A stretch of 64,000 nucleotides of DNA. Source: Desulfuromonas acetexigens (GTDB taxonomy: Bacteria > Desulfobacterota > Desulfuromonadia > Desulfuromonadales > Trichloromonadaceae). The stretch covers positions 62,001-126,000 of the forward strand of contig NZ_FOJJ01000041.1 in NCBI RefSeq assembly GCF_900111775.1, in the 5' to 3' direction. Positions 15,394 through 26,036 of the stretch are shown here, in pieces. The position numbers and the translations under genes are program-made. Numbering within the stretch: the stretch's first letter is position 1; the number at the start of each line of letters is the position of its first letter. The notes under the pieces are model-generated. The model was given only the letters and a program-made list of their open reading frames with translations, was not told where the DNA came from and searched no databases.

Positions 15394-15601
15394 AGTGACC
15401 CTCCTACCTATGGGTTGTACCAGCTTATTCCACGCTCTTTGTGCACAGTATAAACGGCGTCCGAGTTCCGGCAATGAGCGCGCATGATTCTACGTCAGCG
15501 GTTATTTTTGAGATCGGCGATCGGACCGGCGCAGGTTTACCATGGCGACCGTTGGCCGTACATCGACAGGGTCCTTGACCACGCTACGACAAAGGAGAGT
15601 T

Positions 15602-17272
15602 ATGTCGATTACTCTGATCAAACAGCAGATCAACCGCTTTCTGTCGAGCCAGACGCCGGAAGTTATTTCCATCAAAGGGGCCTGGGGGGTGGGCAAGACC
15701 TACGCCTGGAATACCTACCTGGTCGAGGCGAAAAACCGCAATCGGCTCGCTCCGGAAAAGTACGCCTATGTGTCGCTCTTCGGCATCAATTCCCTGGCCG
15801 AGCTGAAATTCGCCATCTTCGAAAACCTTATCGACCGCAAGACGATCGGACGCAAGCCCTCCCTCGCCACTTTTCAGCGGAACCTGAACGAACTCTCCCG
15901 CCTGCTCGGCGGCCGGCGCCTGCTGCCGGGTTCCCGGGTCAACCTGGAGCGTTTCGGCTTCATGATCGAGGCCCTGGCCTTTCTCTCCCTGGATAAAACC
16001 CTGATCTGCATCGACGATTTCGAACGCAAGGGAAACGATGTCGAAACCCGCGACATTCTCGGCCTTATCACCCAGCTGAAAGAACAGAAGAAATGCAAGA
16101 TTGTCCTGATCCTCAATGACGAAAATCTCGACGACGAGGCCTCCATCGATTATGTCAAACTGCGGGAAAAGGTGATCGACACCGAACTGCGCTTCGCCCC
16201 GACGGCGGAAGACTGCGTGGAAATCGCCCTCGGCACCGGCAAGGTCGCCGCTCTGCTGCGCGAGCCCATCGTCCGCCTGGGCATCAACAACATCCGCGTC
16301 ATCAAAAAGATCGAAAGCCTGGCGGCGCTCCTCGCCCTCGCGCTGAAAAATTACGATGACGCCGTCCTCAAGCAGGCGATGAAAACCCTGACCCTGCTGA
16401 CCTGGTGTTTTTACAGCCAGTCGAGCGACGCGCCCAACTACAATTTCGTGGTCAGCCGCACCAGCAGTTTCGATGATCTCAACGAAGAACTCCTCTCCAC
16501 CCAACAGCTGCACTGGTGCGCGATTCTACGGCAGTATGACAACTTTTCCATGGATGAGTTCGACCGCCGAATCGCCCGTCTCGTCGAAAACGGCTACCTG
16601 AATGAAGCCGACATCCAGGCGCAAGCGGCGATCGTTCAGCAGAAAATCGACGCCGCCGGGTCGGAACATTCCTTTCAGGAAGCCTGGCGCCGCTTTTACG
16701 AATCCTTCGACGACGACAGCCAGGAAGTCATCAAATGCCTCTCGGACAGCTTCAAGGATAACGCCCGCCATATCAGCCCAGCGAACCTGGACGGCACCGT
16801 GCGCCTGCTCCGGCACCTGGGCAGAAACTCCGTCGCCGGCAAGCTCATCGATCTCTACATTGACATGCGTCGGGACGAGGCCGCCCTCTTCTCGCAGAGC
16901 CTGGCCGCGGTTCCGGCCGAGATCAGGGACGCCGAGGTGATCGAAAAGTTCACCCAGCAACTGCGGGAGATGCGGGCGGGCCAGCCGCTCAGGGAGATTT
17001 GTGCCAAGCTGGCGGATGGTGGCGGAAGTGACGAGGAAGAAGAGCGGATGAGCAAGGCCGAGGTGGCGGAATACGTGCGCCTGTTCAAGGAGCTGAAAGG
17101 CCCGGAACTCACCCATTATGTCGATTTCTGCCTGTCCTTCGGTCGCCGCGGAACAGGCACGGCCAGCCAGCGGAACATTTCCGAAAAAGCGACGGAAGCG
17201 CTGAAAATCATCGGCCGGGAAAGTCGCCTGAACGCCAGCCGCGTCAGCCGCTTCGGCATCCGGGTGGGGTGA
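15602..17272 (+). CDS. KAP-type P-loop NTPase
   Basis: A 556-residue P-loop protein resembling KAP/STAND-like NTPases. Walker A is GAWGVGKT (26-33), and a Walker B-like LICIDDFERK is near residue 135; the following ERKGNDVETRDILGLITQL segment is typical of KAP NTPases. There are no clear membrane segments. The C-terminal 300 residues are helical and unrecognised. AAAGGAGAG precedes the ATG. It stands alone between lipoprotein genes and a TRAP transporter. Such lone NTPases are common among accessory and defence genes, but nothing here proves a defence role. Confidence 0.7.
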   Translation: MSITLIKQQINRFLSSQTPEVISIKGAWGVGKTYAWNTYLVEAKNRNRLAPEKYAYVSLFGINSLAELKFAIFENLIDRKTIGRKPSLATFQRNLNELSRLLGGRRLLPGSRVNLERFGFMIEALAFLSLDKTLICIDDFERKGNDVETRDILGLITQLKEQKKCKIVLILNDENLDDEASIDYVKLREKVIDTELRFAPTAEDCVEIALGTGKVAALLREPIVRLGINNIRVIKKIESLAALLALALKNYDDAVLKQAMKTLTLLTWCFYSQSSDAPNYNFVVSRTSSFDDLNEELLSTQQLHWCAILRQYDNFSMDEFDRRIARLVENGYLNEADIQAQAAIVQQKIDAAGSEHSFQEAWRRFYESFDDDSQEVIKCLSDSFKDNARHISPANLDGTVRLLRHLGRNSVAGKLIDLYIDMRRDEAALFSQSLAAVPAEIRDAEVIEKFTQQLREMRAGQPLREICAKLADGGGSDEEEERMSKAEVAEYVRLFKELKGPELTHYVDFCLSFGRRGTGTASQRNISEKATEALKIIGRESRLNASRVSRFGIRVG

Positions 17273-17275
17273 GAC

Positions 17276-18553
17276 TTATCCCCCCACCAGCCCCAGACTA
17301 AGCCAGGGCCAGTAGGTGATGAGCAGGACGCAGAAGAGCAGCAGCAGCAGGAACGGCAACGTGGCGCGGTAGAGGGTGAGGATCGGCTGGTCGAAGCGGT
17401 AACTGGCGATAAAGAGGTTGAGGCCGACGGGCGGGGTGAGGTAGCCAATCTGCATGTTGGCGAGGAAGATGATCCCCAGGTGCAGGGGATCGACATTGAA
17501 ACCGACCGCCACCGGCAGGATCAGCGGCACCACCAGCACTAAGGCCGAGAAGATGTCGAGCAGGCAGCCGAGCAGCAGCAGAAAAAGGTTGAGCCAAAGG
17601 AGGAAGGTCAGGCGGCTGGAAACGTGGGCCTGCACCCAATCGAAGAGCCGCTCCGGCACCCCGGCGTCGATGAGAACGTTGGTCGAGGCGAGGGAGACGC
17701 CGAGGATGATGAGAATGCCGCCGACCATGACCATCGCCTGACGAACGATACCCGGCAACTGCAGCAATGTGATCTCGCGCAGAATAACGACCTCGACGAC
17801 CAGCACGTAAAGAGCGGTGACGGCCGCCGCCTCGGAGACGGCAAAGTAGCCGCTGTAGATCCCCCCCAGCACGATAAAAGGGAGCGGCAGCTCCCATGCC
17901 GCATCAACCAGCGCCCGCCCCGGCCCGACGGCGGCCGTCTTCCTCTCCCGGGGCAAACGGCGGCTGTGCCAGAAGGCGTAGCCGAGGAGCAGGACCAGCA
18001 TCAGCAGGCCGGGCAGAAGACCGGCGACAAAGAGCTGGTCGATGCCGACCCCCCGCCCGACCTCGGTCTGCTGGGCGACAATGCCGTAGAGGATGAGGGG
18101 AAGCGAGGGCGCAAAGAGCAGGCCGAGACTGCCCGAGGTGGTGATCAGGCCGAGATTGAAATGTTCGTCGTAGCCGGCCTGTTGCAAGGCCGGATAGAGG
18201 AGCGCGCCGAGGGCGACGATGGTCACTCCGGAAGCACCGGTGAAAGCAGTGAAGAAGGCGCAGGCGACCAAGGCGACGGCGGCGAGACTGCCGGGGAGCC
18301 AACCGAAGAGGGCCTGGGTCAGATTGACCAGACGGCGCGGCGCGCCGCTCTCGCCAAGCAGATAACCGGCCAGGGTAAAGAGGGGGATGGCGAGGAGCAC
18401 CGGCATCTCGGCGAGACGGAAGACCTCGACGGCGAGGGCGGCAAGGTCGATTTCGGCCCGCTGGTAGCCGAGCAGGGCGCCGGCGGCGATGATGGCAAAG
18501 AGCGGCGCGCCGAGCAGGGCGAGGAGAAACAGGCCGAGAGCGATCAGGAGCAT
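17276..18553 (-). CDS. dctM: TRAP transporter large permease (DctM)
   Basis: A 425-residue, roughly 12-helix membrane protein of the DctM family, the ion-coupled translocation subunit of TRAP transporters. Features include GASGVTIVALGALLYPALQQAGY and the C-terminal GIIFLANMQIGYLTPPVGLNLF. The start at 18553 follows a GGAGC box and overlaps the small permease gene by 10 bp. The stop is only 3 bp from the convergent NTPase gene, leaving no room for a terminator. Confidence 0.93.
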   Translation of the reverse strand: MLLIALGLFLLALLGAPLFAIIAAGALLGYQRAEIDLAALAVEVFRLAEMPVLLAIPLFTLAGYLLGESGAPRRLVNLTQALFGWLPGSLAAVALVACAFFTAFTGASGVTIVALGALLYPALQQAGYDEHFNLGLITTSGSLGLLFAPSLPLILYGIVAQQTEVGRGVGIDQLFVAGLLPGLLMLVLLLGYAFWHSRRLPRERKTAAVGPGRALVDAAWELPLPFIVLGGIYSGYFAVSEAAAVTALYVLVVEVVILREITLLQLPGIVRQAMVMVGGILIILGVSLASTNVLIDAGVPERLFDWVQAHVSSRLTFLLWLNLFLLLLGCLLDIFSALVLVVPLILPVAVGFNVDPLHLGIIFLANMQIGYLTPPVGLNLFIASYRFDQPILTLYRATLPFLLLLLFCVLLITYWPWLSLGLVGG

Positions 18554-19047
18554 GGCGGCTCCTTGGCGATCAGTTCGAACAGGCGACGTCCGGCGGCCGC
18601 CAAGTAGCGCACGGCGATCAGGCCGAAGGCCAGGGGGATGGCGGCCTGGAAGATCCAGGCCGGAAGGTTGCCGAGCAGGGTCGAGCCGAAGTCCCTTTCC
18701 ATCAGCACGAACCGCCCGGCATGCCAGGCACAGAGGACGCAGACGGCGGCGGTAAAGAGGGCGGTGACAAGCTCCGAAAGCGCCGTGAAGCGTTCCGGCA
18801 AAAAACGGGACAAAACGTCGATCTTGATCTGCTTCCCCTCGCCACTTGCGACCACCGCCCCGGCTAGTCCCAACCAAAGAAGCAGCAGTTTCAGGAACTC
18901 ATCGGCCCAGAGAAAACCGCCGTCAAAGAAGTTGCGGGCGATGATCTGCCAGACCGCCAGCGCCACCATCACCAGCAAGAGCGCGCACAGCAGCAGGTTT
19001 TCCAATCCCCGTCCCAGCCGTTCGAGTCCCGCGAAAAACCGGGTCAT
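18544..19047 (-). CDS. dctQ: TRAP transporter small permease (DctQ)
   Basis: A 167-residue, four-helix DctQ subunit, with the conserved WADEFLKLLLLWLGLAGA block in the second helix region. It pairs with DctM in the inner membrane. The start overlaps the end of the binding-protein gene by 4 bp (ATGA), and the end overlaps dctM, indicating a tightly coupled operon. Confidence 0.92.
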   Translation of the reverse strand: MTRFFAGLERLGRGLENLLLCALLLVMVALAVWQIIARNFFDGGFLWADEFLKLLLLWLGLAGAVVASGEGKQIKIDVLSRFLPERFTALSELVTALFTAAVCVLCAWHAGRFVLMERDFGSTLLGNLPAWIFQAAIPLAFGLIAVRYLAAAGRRLFELIAKEPPCS

Positions 19048-20039
19048 GGTTTGCTTCCGCTCCGGCGCTCGCGCAGCAGATCAACGATCCGCCGGTAGAG
19101 TTCCGGCGAATAAGCCCCCTGGGCGCTGAGCCGCTCCATGGCCCCTTGGGCCCGCTCGCGCATGCGCGCCACCTCACCGGATTGCGGCGTCACGAAATTC
19201 AATCCCTGCTTGCGCAAGGCCGCCAGCGCCGCCGCCTCATCCAGCCGATTCTGTCGATCAAACCCCTGATAGACCCGCTCCATCACCTCGCGCACGATCA
19301 AGCGATCAGCCTCATCGATCTTGTCGAAGGCCTTCCGGTCGATGACCAGGACCGCGCAGAGATAGGCCATGGGCGCTTCGGTGACGTACTTGACCTTGGT
19401 GTGCCACTGGAAAGCCAGGGCGCCGATGGGGGAGACCCCGACGATATGCACCAGACCGGTCTGCAAACCGGTGAGCACATCACTGATCGGCAGGGAAATG
19501 GGGGAAAGCCCGAGTTCCTCCATGACCGCCGAGGTCACCGTATCCCCTTCCGGTACCCAGAGTTTCTGCCCTTTCATGTCGTCGAGACGGACGATGGGGC
19601 GATTCCCCATGAGCAGGGCGAAGCCCCCTTCGGCGAAACCGAAACTGACGAAACCGTGCTCTTCCAACCCCGCCCGCAGCAGAGGATCGAAATCGGCGCG
19701 CACCGCGTCGATTTCTTCCAGGGAATCGAACAGCAGGGGCAGGCCGTACAGGCTCAGGTCGGGATAGACATCCGCCAGGCCGCCGCCGGTGAAGGCGCCC
19801 CCTTGCAGCTGGCCGATGCGGATCTTGCGCAGCATGCTCTTCTCGTTGCCCATCACCCCGCCGCCATAGAGTTTGATCTCCACCCGCCCGGCAGTCCGCT
19901 CCTTGATCTCCGTCGCCCCCCGGCGCATCTCGTTCATCCACGCCGCCCCTTCCGGCGCTAGGGTGCCGAGCTTGAGGGTCACGGCCGCCGCGGGCGCGGC
20001 CAGAAGCAGAATCAGAGATGTAATCAGAAGAGAACGCAT
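19044..20039 (-). CDS. dctP: TRAP transporter substrate-binding protein (DctP)
   Basis: A 331-residue periplasmic binding protein with a signal peptide (ending PAAAV) and typical DctP features: LKLGTLAPEGAAWMNEM at the mature start, IKLYGGGVMGNEKSMLRKIRIGQLQGG, and LQTGLVHIVGVSPIGALAFQW. It should capture an organic acid or similar solute for DctQM. The ligand cannot be assigned from sequence alone. Confidence 0.92.
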   Translation of the reverse strand: MRSLLITSLILLLAAPAAAVTLKLGTLAPEGAAWMNEMRRGATEIKERTAGRVEIKLYGGGVMGNEKSMLRKIRIGQLQGGAFTGGGLADVYPDLSLYGLPLLFDSLEEIDAVRADFDPLLRAGLEEHGFVSFGFAEGGFALLMGNRPIVRLDDMKGQKLWVPEGDTVTSAVMEELGLSPISLPISDVLTGLQTGLVHIVGVSPIGALAFQWHTKVKYVTEAPMAYLCAVLVIDRKAFDKIDEADRLIVREVMERVYQGFDRQNRLDEAAALAALRKQGLNFVTPQSGEVARMRERAQGAMERLSAQGAYSPELYRRIVDLLRERRSGSKP

Positions 20040-20082
20040 GGTGAACTCCAGGTCCGGTGATTGTTGTGTAAGCTACCGACAA

Positions 20083-20919
20083 TCAAAAATAATCGTCCGC
20101 CGACGCCAGCAGGGCGCGGGCTTCCTCCTGCGCCGTTACGTTGAACAGGGTCAGCCCCTCGGCCGTGGGATCGGCGGCGAGCACTTCATTGAGCAGCCGG
20201 TCGTGCAGTTCGCGGTCGTAGAGCATGCGCGCATAGCGCCGGGCCAGCTCGACCTTGGCCGTCAGGTTGCGTCCGCCGGAAAGCTCCAACGCCCGCTCCA
20301 GATGGGCGCGCCCCTGCTCGGGCACGCCGCCCAAAGCCGGTGGCCGCAACAGCCGCAGAACGCCGAGATAGAGTTGCGGAGCGCCCTGTTGGTAACCCTC
20401 ATCCAGTTCCACCAGCCGCGCGAAGAGCGCCTCGACCTTGGGCAGATCGGCCAGCGCCGCCGGATCCTCTTCATTGGCCTGTAAGCGGGCCAGCCAGGCG
20501 ACGCCAAAGGCGTACAGCCGGGGAACATCCCGCTTCCCGAAGCGGGCGAGAGCCGCGGCGAAATCGTCCGCCGACCGTTCCGACAAAGGCTCGGCGCCTC
20601 GGGACTCAATCAACCGACGGCCGTAAAGCCAGGTCCGTTCCGCCTGCCTTCGCCGCTGAACAGGGTCGGCCGCCGCTAGGGAACTGTTCAGCGCATAGAG
20701 GGAAGCGGCGGAAGCGAGCAGCTTTTTATCCGTCGGGTCATCGAGCAGCAGGCTGTCAAGCAGCAGCAGATAGGCGGGAATCCCCTGGCGCACGGTCTGG
20801 GGGTCGGGATGGTCGAGTACCGCCCGGGAGAGGTCGTCGCTCATGCGACCGATACAGCCGCCCAGCAGCAACAGGATGGCGAGTAAGGCGCTGGGAAGAG
20901 CAAGGCATCGGCATGTCAT
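20083..20919 (-). CDS. TRAP-associated lipoprotein TatT
   Basis: A 278-residue lipoprotein (lipobox LLLLGGC) with TPR-like helices throughout, resembling the TatT component of tripartite TRAP systems (TPAT). TatT forms a periplasmic, lipid-anchored trimer that binds the DctP partner, probably for a hydrophobic ligand. The start at 20919 gives a normal signal sequence; an upstream codon at 20955 is less likely. It is the first gene of the four-gene unit. Confidence 0.85.
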   Translation of the reverse strand: MTCRCLALPSALLAILLLLGGCIGRMSDDLSRAVLDHPDPQTVRQGIPAYLLLLDSLLLDDPTDKKLLASAASLYALNSSLAAADPVQRRRQAERTWLYGRRLIESRGAEPLSERSADDFAAALARFGKRDVPRLYAFGVAWLARLQANEEDPAALADLPKVEALFARLVELDEGYQQGAPQLYLGVLRLLRPPALGGVPEQGRAHLERALELSGGRNLTAKVELARRYARMLYDRELHDRLLNEVLAADPTAEGLTLFNVTAQEEARALLASADDYF

Positions 20920-21140
20920 AAAAACAACTCCGAGGTTCAATGAAACGCCCTGCATCGACAGGCAATCCAGTGGGCGCGAAGAGAAAGAATCCTCATGAAT
21001 TTATACCATCCCCGGCCACTCATGCAAGGAGCGGTCGGCCGCCGGACCTGACCGAACCGCTCCACGGGAAACGTGGCTTTTCCTTTACCCCTCCCACTCC
21101 CCCTGCTATTCTCCGGCTCGACTCTTTTCAAGGACTATCC

Positions 21141-22280
21141 ATGCGCATCCTGCACACCTCCGACTGGCACCTCGGTCGCCAGTTTCATAACGTTTCGCTG
21201 CTCGACGACCAGCGCCACATTCTCGACCAGATCGTCGCCGTCGTCCGTGACCGGAAGGCCGACGTGGTGCTGGTCGCCGGCGACGTCTACGACCGTTCGG
21301 TGCCGCCGGCGGCGGCGGTGGAGTTGCTCGACGAGACCGTTCACCGTATCTGCGCCGAACTCAAGGTGCCGATGATCCTCCTCGCCGGCAACCATGACGG
21401 TCCCCGACGGCTCGGCTTCGCCGCCCGCCAACTGGCCGGCGCCGGGCTGTATGTGGCCGGGCCGCTGTGGAGCGTGCCGTGTCCGATCCTGCTCAAGGGC
21501 ACCTCCGGCGAGTTGGCCTTCTACCCCATCCCCTACGCCGATCCGGCGACAGTGCGGGAGGTTCACGGCGTCGAGGTCGCCGATCATGATAGCGCCCTGG
21601 CCTATCTGCTCGGCCGGGTGCGCCAGGACAACGGCCCCACCCGTCCCTGCGTGGTTCTCGCCCACTGTTTTCTCGCCGGCGGCGAGCCTTCCGAGTCGGA
21701 GCGCCCCCTCTCCATTGGCGGCGCCGAACAGGTCAACCCGGAGCATTTCCGCCCCTTCGCCTATGCCGCCCTCGGTCACCTGCACGGCCCGCAATGGCGG
21801 GGGGCCGAACACATCCGCTATTCCGGTTCGCCCCTCAAATACTCTTTTTCCGAGGAACGGCAGCGCAAATCTCTGACCCTGGTCGAGCTCGACGGAAGCG
21901 GAAAAGCCGCCATCGAACTCATCCCCTTGAAACCTCGTCACGACATGCGTTCCCTCGAAGGCAACCTTGTCGATCTGCTCGCGGCGGGGAAGAACGATCC
22001 CCAACGGGAGGATTACCTGCTGGTGCGCCTCACCGACCGCCACGCCATTCTCGACCCCATGGGCAAGCTGCGCGAGGTCTACCCCAACGTGCTCCATCTG
22101 GAACGTCCCGGTCTGATGGCGGGAGCAGAACGGGTGCAGGTCGGCCGCGACCGCCTGAAGCAGGGGGAGTTGGCGATGTTCGAGGATTTCTTCGAGCAGG
22201 TGACGGGAGACCAACCAAGCGCTGAGCAACGCCGGGTCGTCGCCGACGCGCTCGACCGTCTGCACCGGGAGGAGTTCTGA
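21141..22280 (+). CDS. sbcD: Exonuclease subunit SbcD
   Basis: A 379-residue Mre11-type nuclease. It has HTSDWHLGR at the start, GDVYDRS, AGNHD and a GHLHGPQ motif that together bind the two metal ions. With SbcC it cuts hairpins and processes double-strand breaks. The ATG at 21141 follows AAGGAC. The 221-bp region upstream, shared with the divergent tatT gene, shows no clear operator. The stop is followed by sbcC after 1 bp. Confidence 0.96.
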   Translation: MRILHTSDWHLGRQFHNVSLLDDQRHILDQIVAVVRDRKADVVLVAGDVYDRSVPPAAAVELLDETVHRICAELKVPMILLAGNHDGPRRLGFAARQLAGAGLYVAGPLWSVPCPILLKGTSGELAFYPIPYADPATVREVHGVEVADHDSALAYLLGRVRQDNGPTRPCVVLAHCFLAGGEPSESERPLSIGGAEQVNPEHFRPFAYAALGHLHGPQWRGAEHIRYSGSPLKYSFSEERQRKSLTLVELDGSGKAAIELIPLKPRHDMRSLEGNLVDLLAAGKNDPQREDYLLVRLTDRHAILDPMGKLREVYPNVLHLERPGLMAGAERVQVGRDRLKQGELAMFEDFFEQVTGDQPSAEQRRVVADALDRLHREEF

Positions 22281-22281
22281 G

Positions 22282-25185
22282 ATGCGCCCGCTGACCCTGA
22301 CCCTGAGCGCCTTCGGTCCCTTCCCCGGCACGGAAACGATCCGCTTTTCCGACCTCGGGGAAAATCCCCTTTTTCTCATCAACGGCCCGACCGGGGCGGG
22401 CAAGACCACCCTCCTCGACGCCATCTGCTTCGCCCTTTACGGCAAGACCACCGGCGACGAGCGGGAGGGGGCGCAGATGCGCTGCGACCTTTCCCCCCCC
22501 GACATCCTCACCGAAGTGACTTTCGCCTTCGAATTGGGCGGCCGCCGTTTCCGCATTCGCCGAGTGCCGGAGCAGCAGCGTCCCAAGGCCAAGGGGGAAG
22601 GGACCACTACCCAGAATCCCGAGGCGCAACTGGTAGAGCTTTTGCCCGACGACAGCGAACGGCTCATCGTCGCCGCCAAGGTCAGCGAGGCGACCCGGGA
22701 AATCGAGGGACTGACCGGGCTCTCCGTCGACCAGTTCCGCCAGGTCATGGTGCTCCCCCAGGGGCAGTTCCGGCAACTGCTGCTGGCCGATTCCAGCGAG
22801 CGGGAGAAGATTTTCGGTCAACTCTTCCAGACCCGTATCTACAAGCAACTGGAAGAACATCTCAAGATTCGGGCCACCGAAATCCGCCGGGAACGGGAAC
22901 GGCAACAGCAGTTGCACCAGGGGATTCTGAATGGAGCCGAGGTGGAGAGCAGCGAACAGCTCGAAACGGAGTTGACCTCCTGCGAACCGGCTTGTACGAC
23001 GGCCCGGAAAGAGCGGGAGGCCAAAGAGACGGCACATTCCGCGGCAGAGAAAGCGCTGACCCAGGGGCAGGCGCTCGAACAAAATTTTGTCCGGTGGGAT
23101 AAGACGGCAGCGGATCTCAGGCAGTGCGAAGAAGATCGACCCCGGATCGATGCCATCCGCGCCCAGATCGCCAACGCCGAACGGGCCGCCAAACTCGCCC
23201 CCCTCTTTGCCGACCGCAGCCGCTGCGAAAAGGATCTGGCACAGGCACAAAGAGAAGCCGATGAAGCGACCAAACGCCTTGCCGCCGCCCGGAAAGCGCT
23301 GGAAGAGGCAACCGTAAACCGCAAGGCGACCGCTCAGCTGCAGATCGAACTGAAACAGGCGAACGAGGAACTGACCCGCCTGAAGGGGTATCACGAGCGG
23401 GTCGAAGGACTGGCAAACGCCCGCACCAAAAAGGAGAGAGCCGACCGAACGGCGAAACAGACCGAGCTGGTGCTGCAGTTCAAAGAGCTCGCCGACCGCT
23501 ACCTGGCCCTCCACAACCTCGAAAAGAAAAAACTGGAAGTCGAACAGCAGCAGGGAATCCTCGCCAAGGCGAAGGAGCAGGAAGAGACCCGGCGTCGTGA
23601 ACAGCAGGAGCGAGAAGAGCGCGCCAAACGCCTTGAACTCGCCTGGCACCAGGGGCAGGCCGCGATCCTCGCCCGCGAGCTGCAGGAGGGCGCCCCCTGC
23701 CCCGTCTGCGGCAGCATCGAACATCCGACCCCGGCCCATGCCGACCGGGAGCTTCCCAATCAACAGCAGGTGGAACAGGCTCGCAATGCGCTACGGCTGG
23801 CGACGGAAGCCCTTGAAGAAGCCAGGCAGCAGACGACAAAAAAACAGGAGCGTTTGCGCGACCTCGAACGTGAGGCGAAAAGCCTGCAGGAGCTCGTCAC
23901 TACCGACGCCCCCCTCGACCGGTTAAAGGAAGAGATTCGCGCCCTGCAGGAAGAGACCAAGAACCTGGCCTTCTCTCTCCCCGACCGCGAAGGGATTCAA
24001 CACCTCGACCCGGAAGCGCTGCGTGCCGAGCGGGAATCGGCGCGGAGCTCCGCAGCGGCGGCGCAGGCCCAGGTGGAGAGTGCCGAACAGGAACTCCCGG
24101 AGGCCTATCGCGAACGGGGAGCCCTCGACGGTGCCATCGCCAAGACCTCGGCAACCGTCACTCAGATCGAGAAGGACATCGAACGGCTTGAAACCTGTTT
24201 TCAGCAGGCGACCAATGCCCTGACCGCCGCCAGGACGGCCGGTGATGCCGCTGCGGCGCAACGACAAAAAGCCGAAACCGCTCTCACCGAGGCGCGGCAA
24301 TGTGCCGCCAACGCCCTGGCGTCGAGTTCCTTCGCCGATGAAACAGCCTACCGATCCGCCCTCCTCGATGACGAGAAGCTGCAACAACGTAAAGTGGAAG
24401 AGAAAGCCTTCGAGAAGAAATTGGAGCAGTTGACCGGTGCCCACCAGCAGCTGAGCGAACAGCTTCAGGGGACAGCACGCCCTGATCTCGTCACGCTCGT
24501 GGCCACAACGGCCGCTGCGAAAGAGGCGAAGGATAGGGCCACCGAAACATGGAGCAGCCTCGACAAGCGCCTGAGTCTGCTCCTCGACACTCGGAAAAAA
24601 CTGGAGAGCACCGCCGTCGAACAAAAGAAACTGGACGACGAGTACGCCGTGGTCGGCACCTTGAGCGACGTCGCCAACGGCCAGACCGGCAACAAAATCA
24701 GCCTGCAACGCTTCGTCCTCAGCGTGCTGCTCGACGACGTGCTGCTTGAAGCCGGGCACCGTCTCCAGCTCATGAGCAAGGGGCGTTACCGGCTGCTGCG
24801 CAAGGAAGACCGGGCCAAGGGGAACAAGGCCTCGGGGCTGGAACTGGAAGTGGAAGACGCCTACACCGGCAAGACCCGGGCCGTGGCGACCCTCTCCGGC
24901 GGCGAGAGCTTCATGGCCGCCCTCTCCCTGGCTCTCGGGCTTTCGGACGTGGTCCAGGCCTACGCCGGCGGCATCCGCCTCGACACCCTCTTCATCGATG
25001 AGGGCTTCGGCAGCCTCGACGCCGAATCCCTCGATCTGGCGATCCGCGCCCTGGTCGATTTGCAAGCCACCGGCCGCATGATCGGCATCATCTCTCATGT
25101 CGCCGAACTCAAGGAACAGATGCCCCTGCGCCTCGACGTCATCGCCGACCGCGGCGGCAGCCGGGTGCGGCTGGTCAAGCCCTGA
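22282..25185 (+). CDS. sbcC: Exonuclease subunit SbcC
   Basis: A 967-residue Rad50-type ATPase. Walker A is GPTGAGKTT near residue 36, the long coiled coil has the zinc hook CPVC at about residue 473-476, and the C-terminal ABC signature [11 protein letters not shown] is followed by the Walker [12 protein letters not shown]. It is co-translated with sbcD and forms the SbcCD complex. The coiled-coil arms give repetitive, Glu/Arg/Gln-rich sequence. Confidence 0.96.
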   Translation: MRPLTLTLSAFGPFPGTETIRFSDLGENPLFLINGPTGAGKTTLLDAICFALYGKTTGDEREGAQMRCDLSPPDILTEVTFAFELGGRRFRIRRVPEQQRPKAKGEGTTTQNPEAQLVELLPDDSERLIVAAKVSEATREIEGLTGLSVDQFRQVMVLPQGQFRQLLLADSSEREKIFGQLFQTRIYKQLEEHLKIRATEIRRERERQQQLHQGILNGAEVESSEQLETELTSCEPACTTARKEREAKETAHSAAEKALTQGQALEQNFVRWDKTAADLRQCEEDRPRIDAIRAQIANAERAAKLAPLFADRSRCEKDLAQAQREADEATKRLAAARKALEEATVNRKATAQLQIELKQANEELTRLKGYHERVEGLANARTKKERADRTAKQTELVLQFKELADRYLALHNLEKKKLEVEQQQGILAKAKEQEETRRREQQEREERAKRLELAWHQGQAAILARELQEGAPCPVCGSIEHPTPAHADRELPNQQQVEQARNALRLATEALEEARQQTTKKQERLRDLEREAKSLQELVTTDAPLDRLKEEIRALQEETKNLAFSLPDREGIQHLDPEALRAERESARSSAAAAQAQVESAEQELPEAYRERGALDGAIAKTSATVTQIEKDIERLETCFQQATNALTAARTAGDAAAAQRQKAETALTEARQCAANALASSSFADETAYRSALLDDEKLQQRKVEEKAFEKKLEQLTGAHQQLSEQLQGTARPDLVTLVATTAAAKEAKDRATETWSSLDKRLSLLLDTRKKLESTAVEQKKLDDEYAVVGTLSDVANGQTGNKISLQRFVLSVLLDDVLLEAGHRLQLMSKGRYRLLRKEDRAKGNKASGLELEVEDAYTGKTRAVATLSGGESFMAALSLALGLSDVVQAYAGGIRLDTLFIDEGFGSLDAESLDLAIRALVDLQATGRMIGIISHVAELKEQMPLRLDVIADRGGSRVRLVKP

Positions 25186-25315
25186 CGGGTCGCTCCGGAA
25201 GTTTCTCTCCCCACCGACTTGCAATCCGCCAATTTGGGACCATAATCGTGGTGTTTCGAGCGGCATTTCGCCGCGATTATTATTGGTGATTTTGAACAGC
25301 GAAATGGAGGAAAGC

Positions 25316-26005
25316 ATGAAAGCGTATGGTGCGGAATTTTTCGGTACCTTCTGGCTGGTCCTGGGCGGCTGCGGCAGCGCGGTTCTCGCCGCCGCCTTTC
25401 CCGAGGTCGGCATCGGCCTGCTTGGCGTCTCCCTGGCCTTCGGTCTTACGGTTCTGACCATGGCCTACGCCATCGGCCATATTTCCGGCTGTCATCTCAA
25501 TCCGGCCGTCTCCGTCGGCCTCTGGGCTGGAGGCCGCTTCCCGGCGAACCAGCTGTTGCCCTACATCGTCGCCCAGGTTCTGGGAGCAATCGTCGCCGGT
25601 GGCATTCTCTACCTCATCGCCAGCGGCAAGGTCGGCTTCGACGTGACGGCAGGCTTCGCCTCCAACGGCTACGGCGAGCACTCCCCCGGCGGCTATTCCC
25701 TGCTGGCGGCGCTGGTTACGGAAGTGGTCATGACCATGATGTTCCTGCTCATCATCCTCGGCGCCACGGATGAACGCGCCCCACAAGGCTTCGCGCCGCT
25801 CGCCATCGGCCTCGGCCTGACCCTAATCCACCTGATCAGCATCCCCGTCACCAACACCTCGGTCAACCCGGCGCGCAGCACCGGCGTCGCGCTCTTTGTC
25901 GGCGATTGGGCGCTGGCGCAATTGTGGCTTTTCTGGATCGCACCCATCGTTGGGGCGATCCTGGGCGCGCTCATCTATCAATTCATCGGCAAACCGGGAC
26001 GCTAG
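25316..26005 (+). CDS. aqpZ: Aquaporin Z-type water channel
   Basis: A 229-residue, six-helix channel of the MIP family with both NPA boxes (HLNPAVS and SVNPARS). Residues around the second NPA match the water-selective AqpZ group. GGAGG precedes the ATG at 25316; an in-frame ATG four codons upstream is possible. The gap after sbcC has an imperfect inverted repeat (ATAATCG/CGATTAT) but no clear terminator. Confidence 0.95.
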   Translation: MKAYGAEFFGTFWLVLGGCGSAVLAAAFPEVGIGLLGVSLAFGLTVLTMAYAIGHISGCHLNPAVSVGLWAGGRFPANQLLPYIVAQVLGAIVAGGILYLIASGKVGFDVTAGFASNGYGEHSPGGYSLLAALVTEVVMTMMFLLIILGATDERAPQGFAPLAIGLGLTLIHLISIPVTNTSVNPARSTGVALFVGDWALAQLWLFWIAPIVGAILGALIYQFIGKPGR

Positions 26006-26036
26006 GCGTTTCCCCCTCTTTGCGAAAGGACAAAAT

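Noticed and set aside
22030-25461. Two long leftward frames (577 and 512 codons) opposite sbcC
   Set aside because: They mirror the coiled-coil codons of SbcC and contain no recognisable fold.
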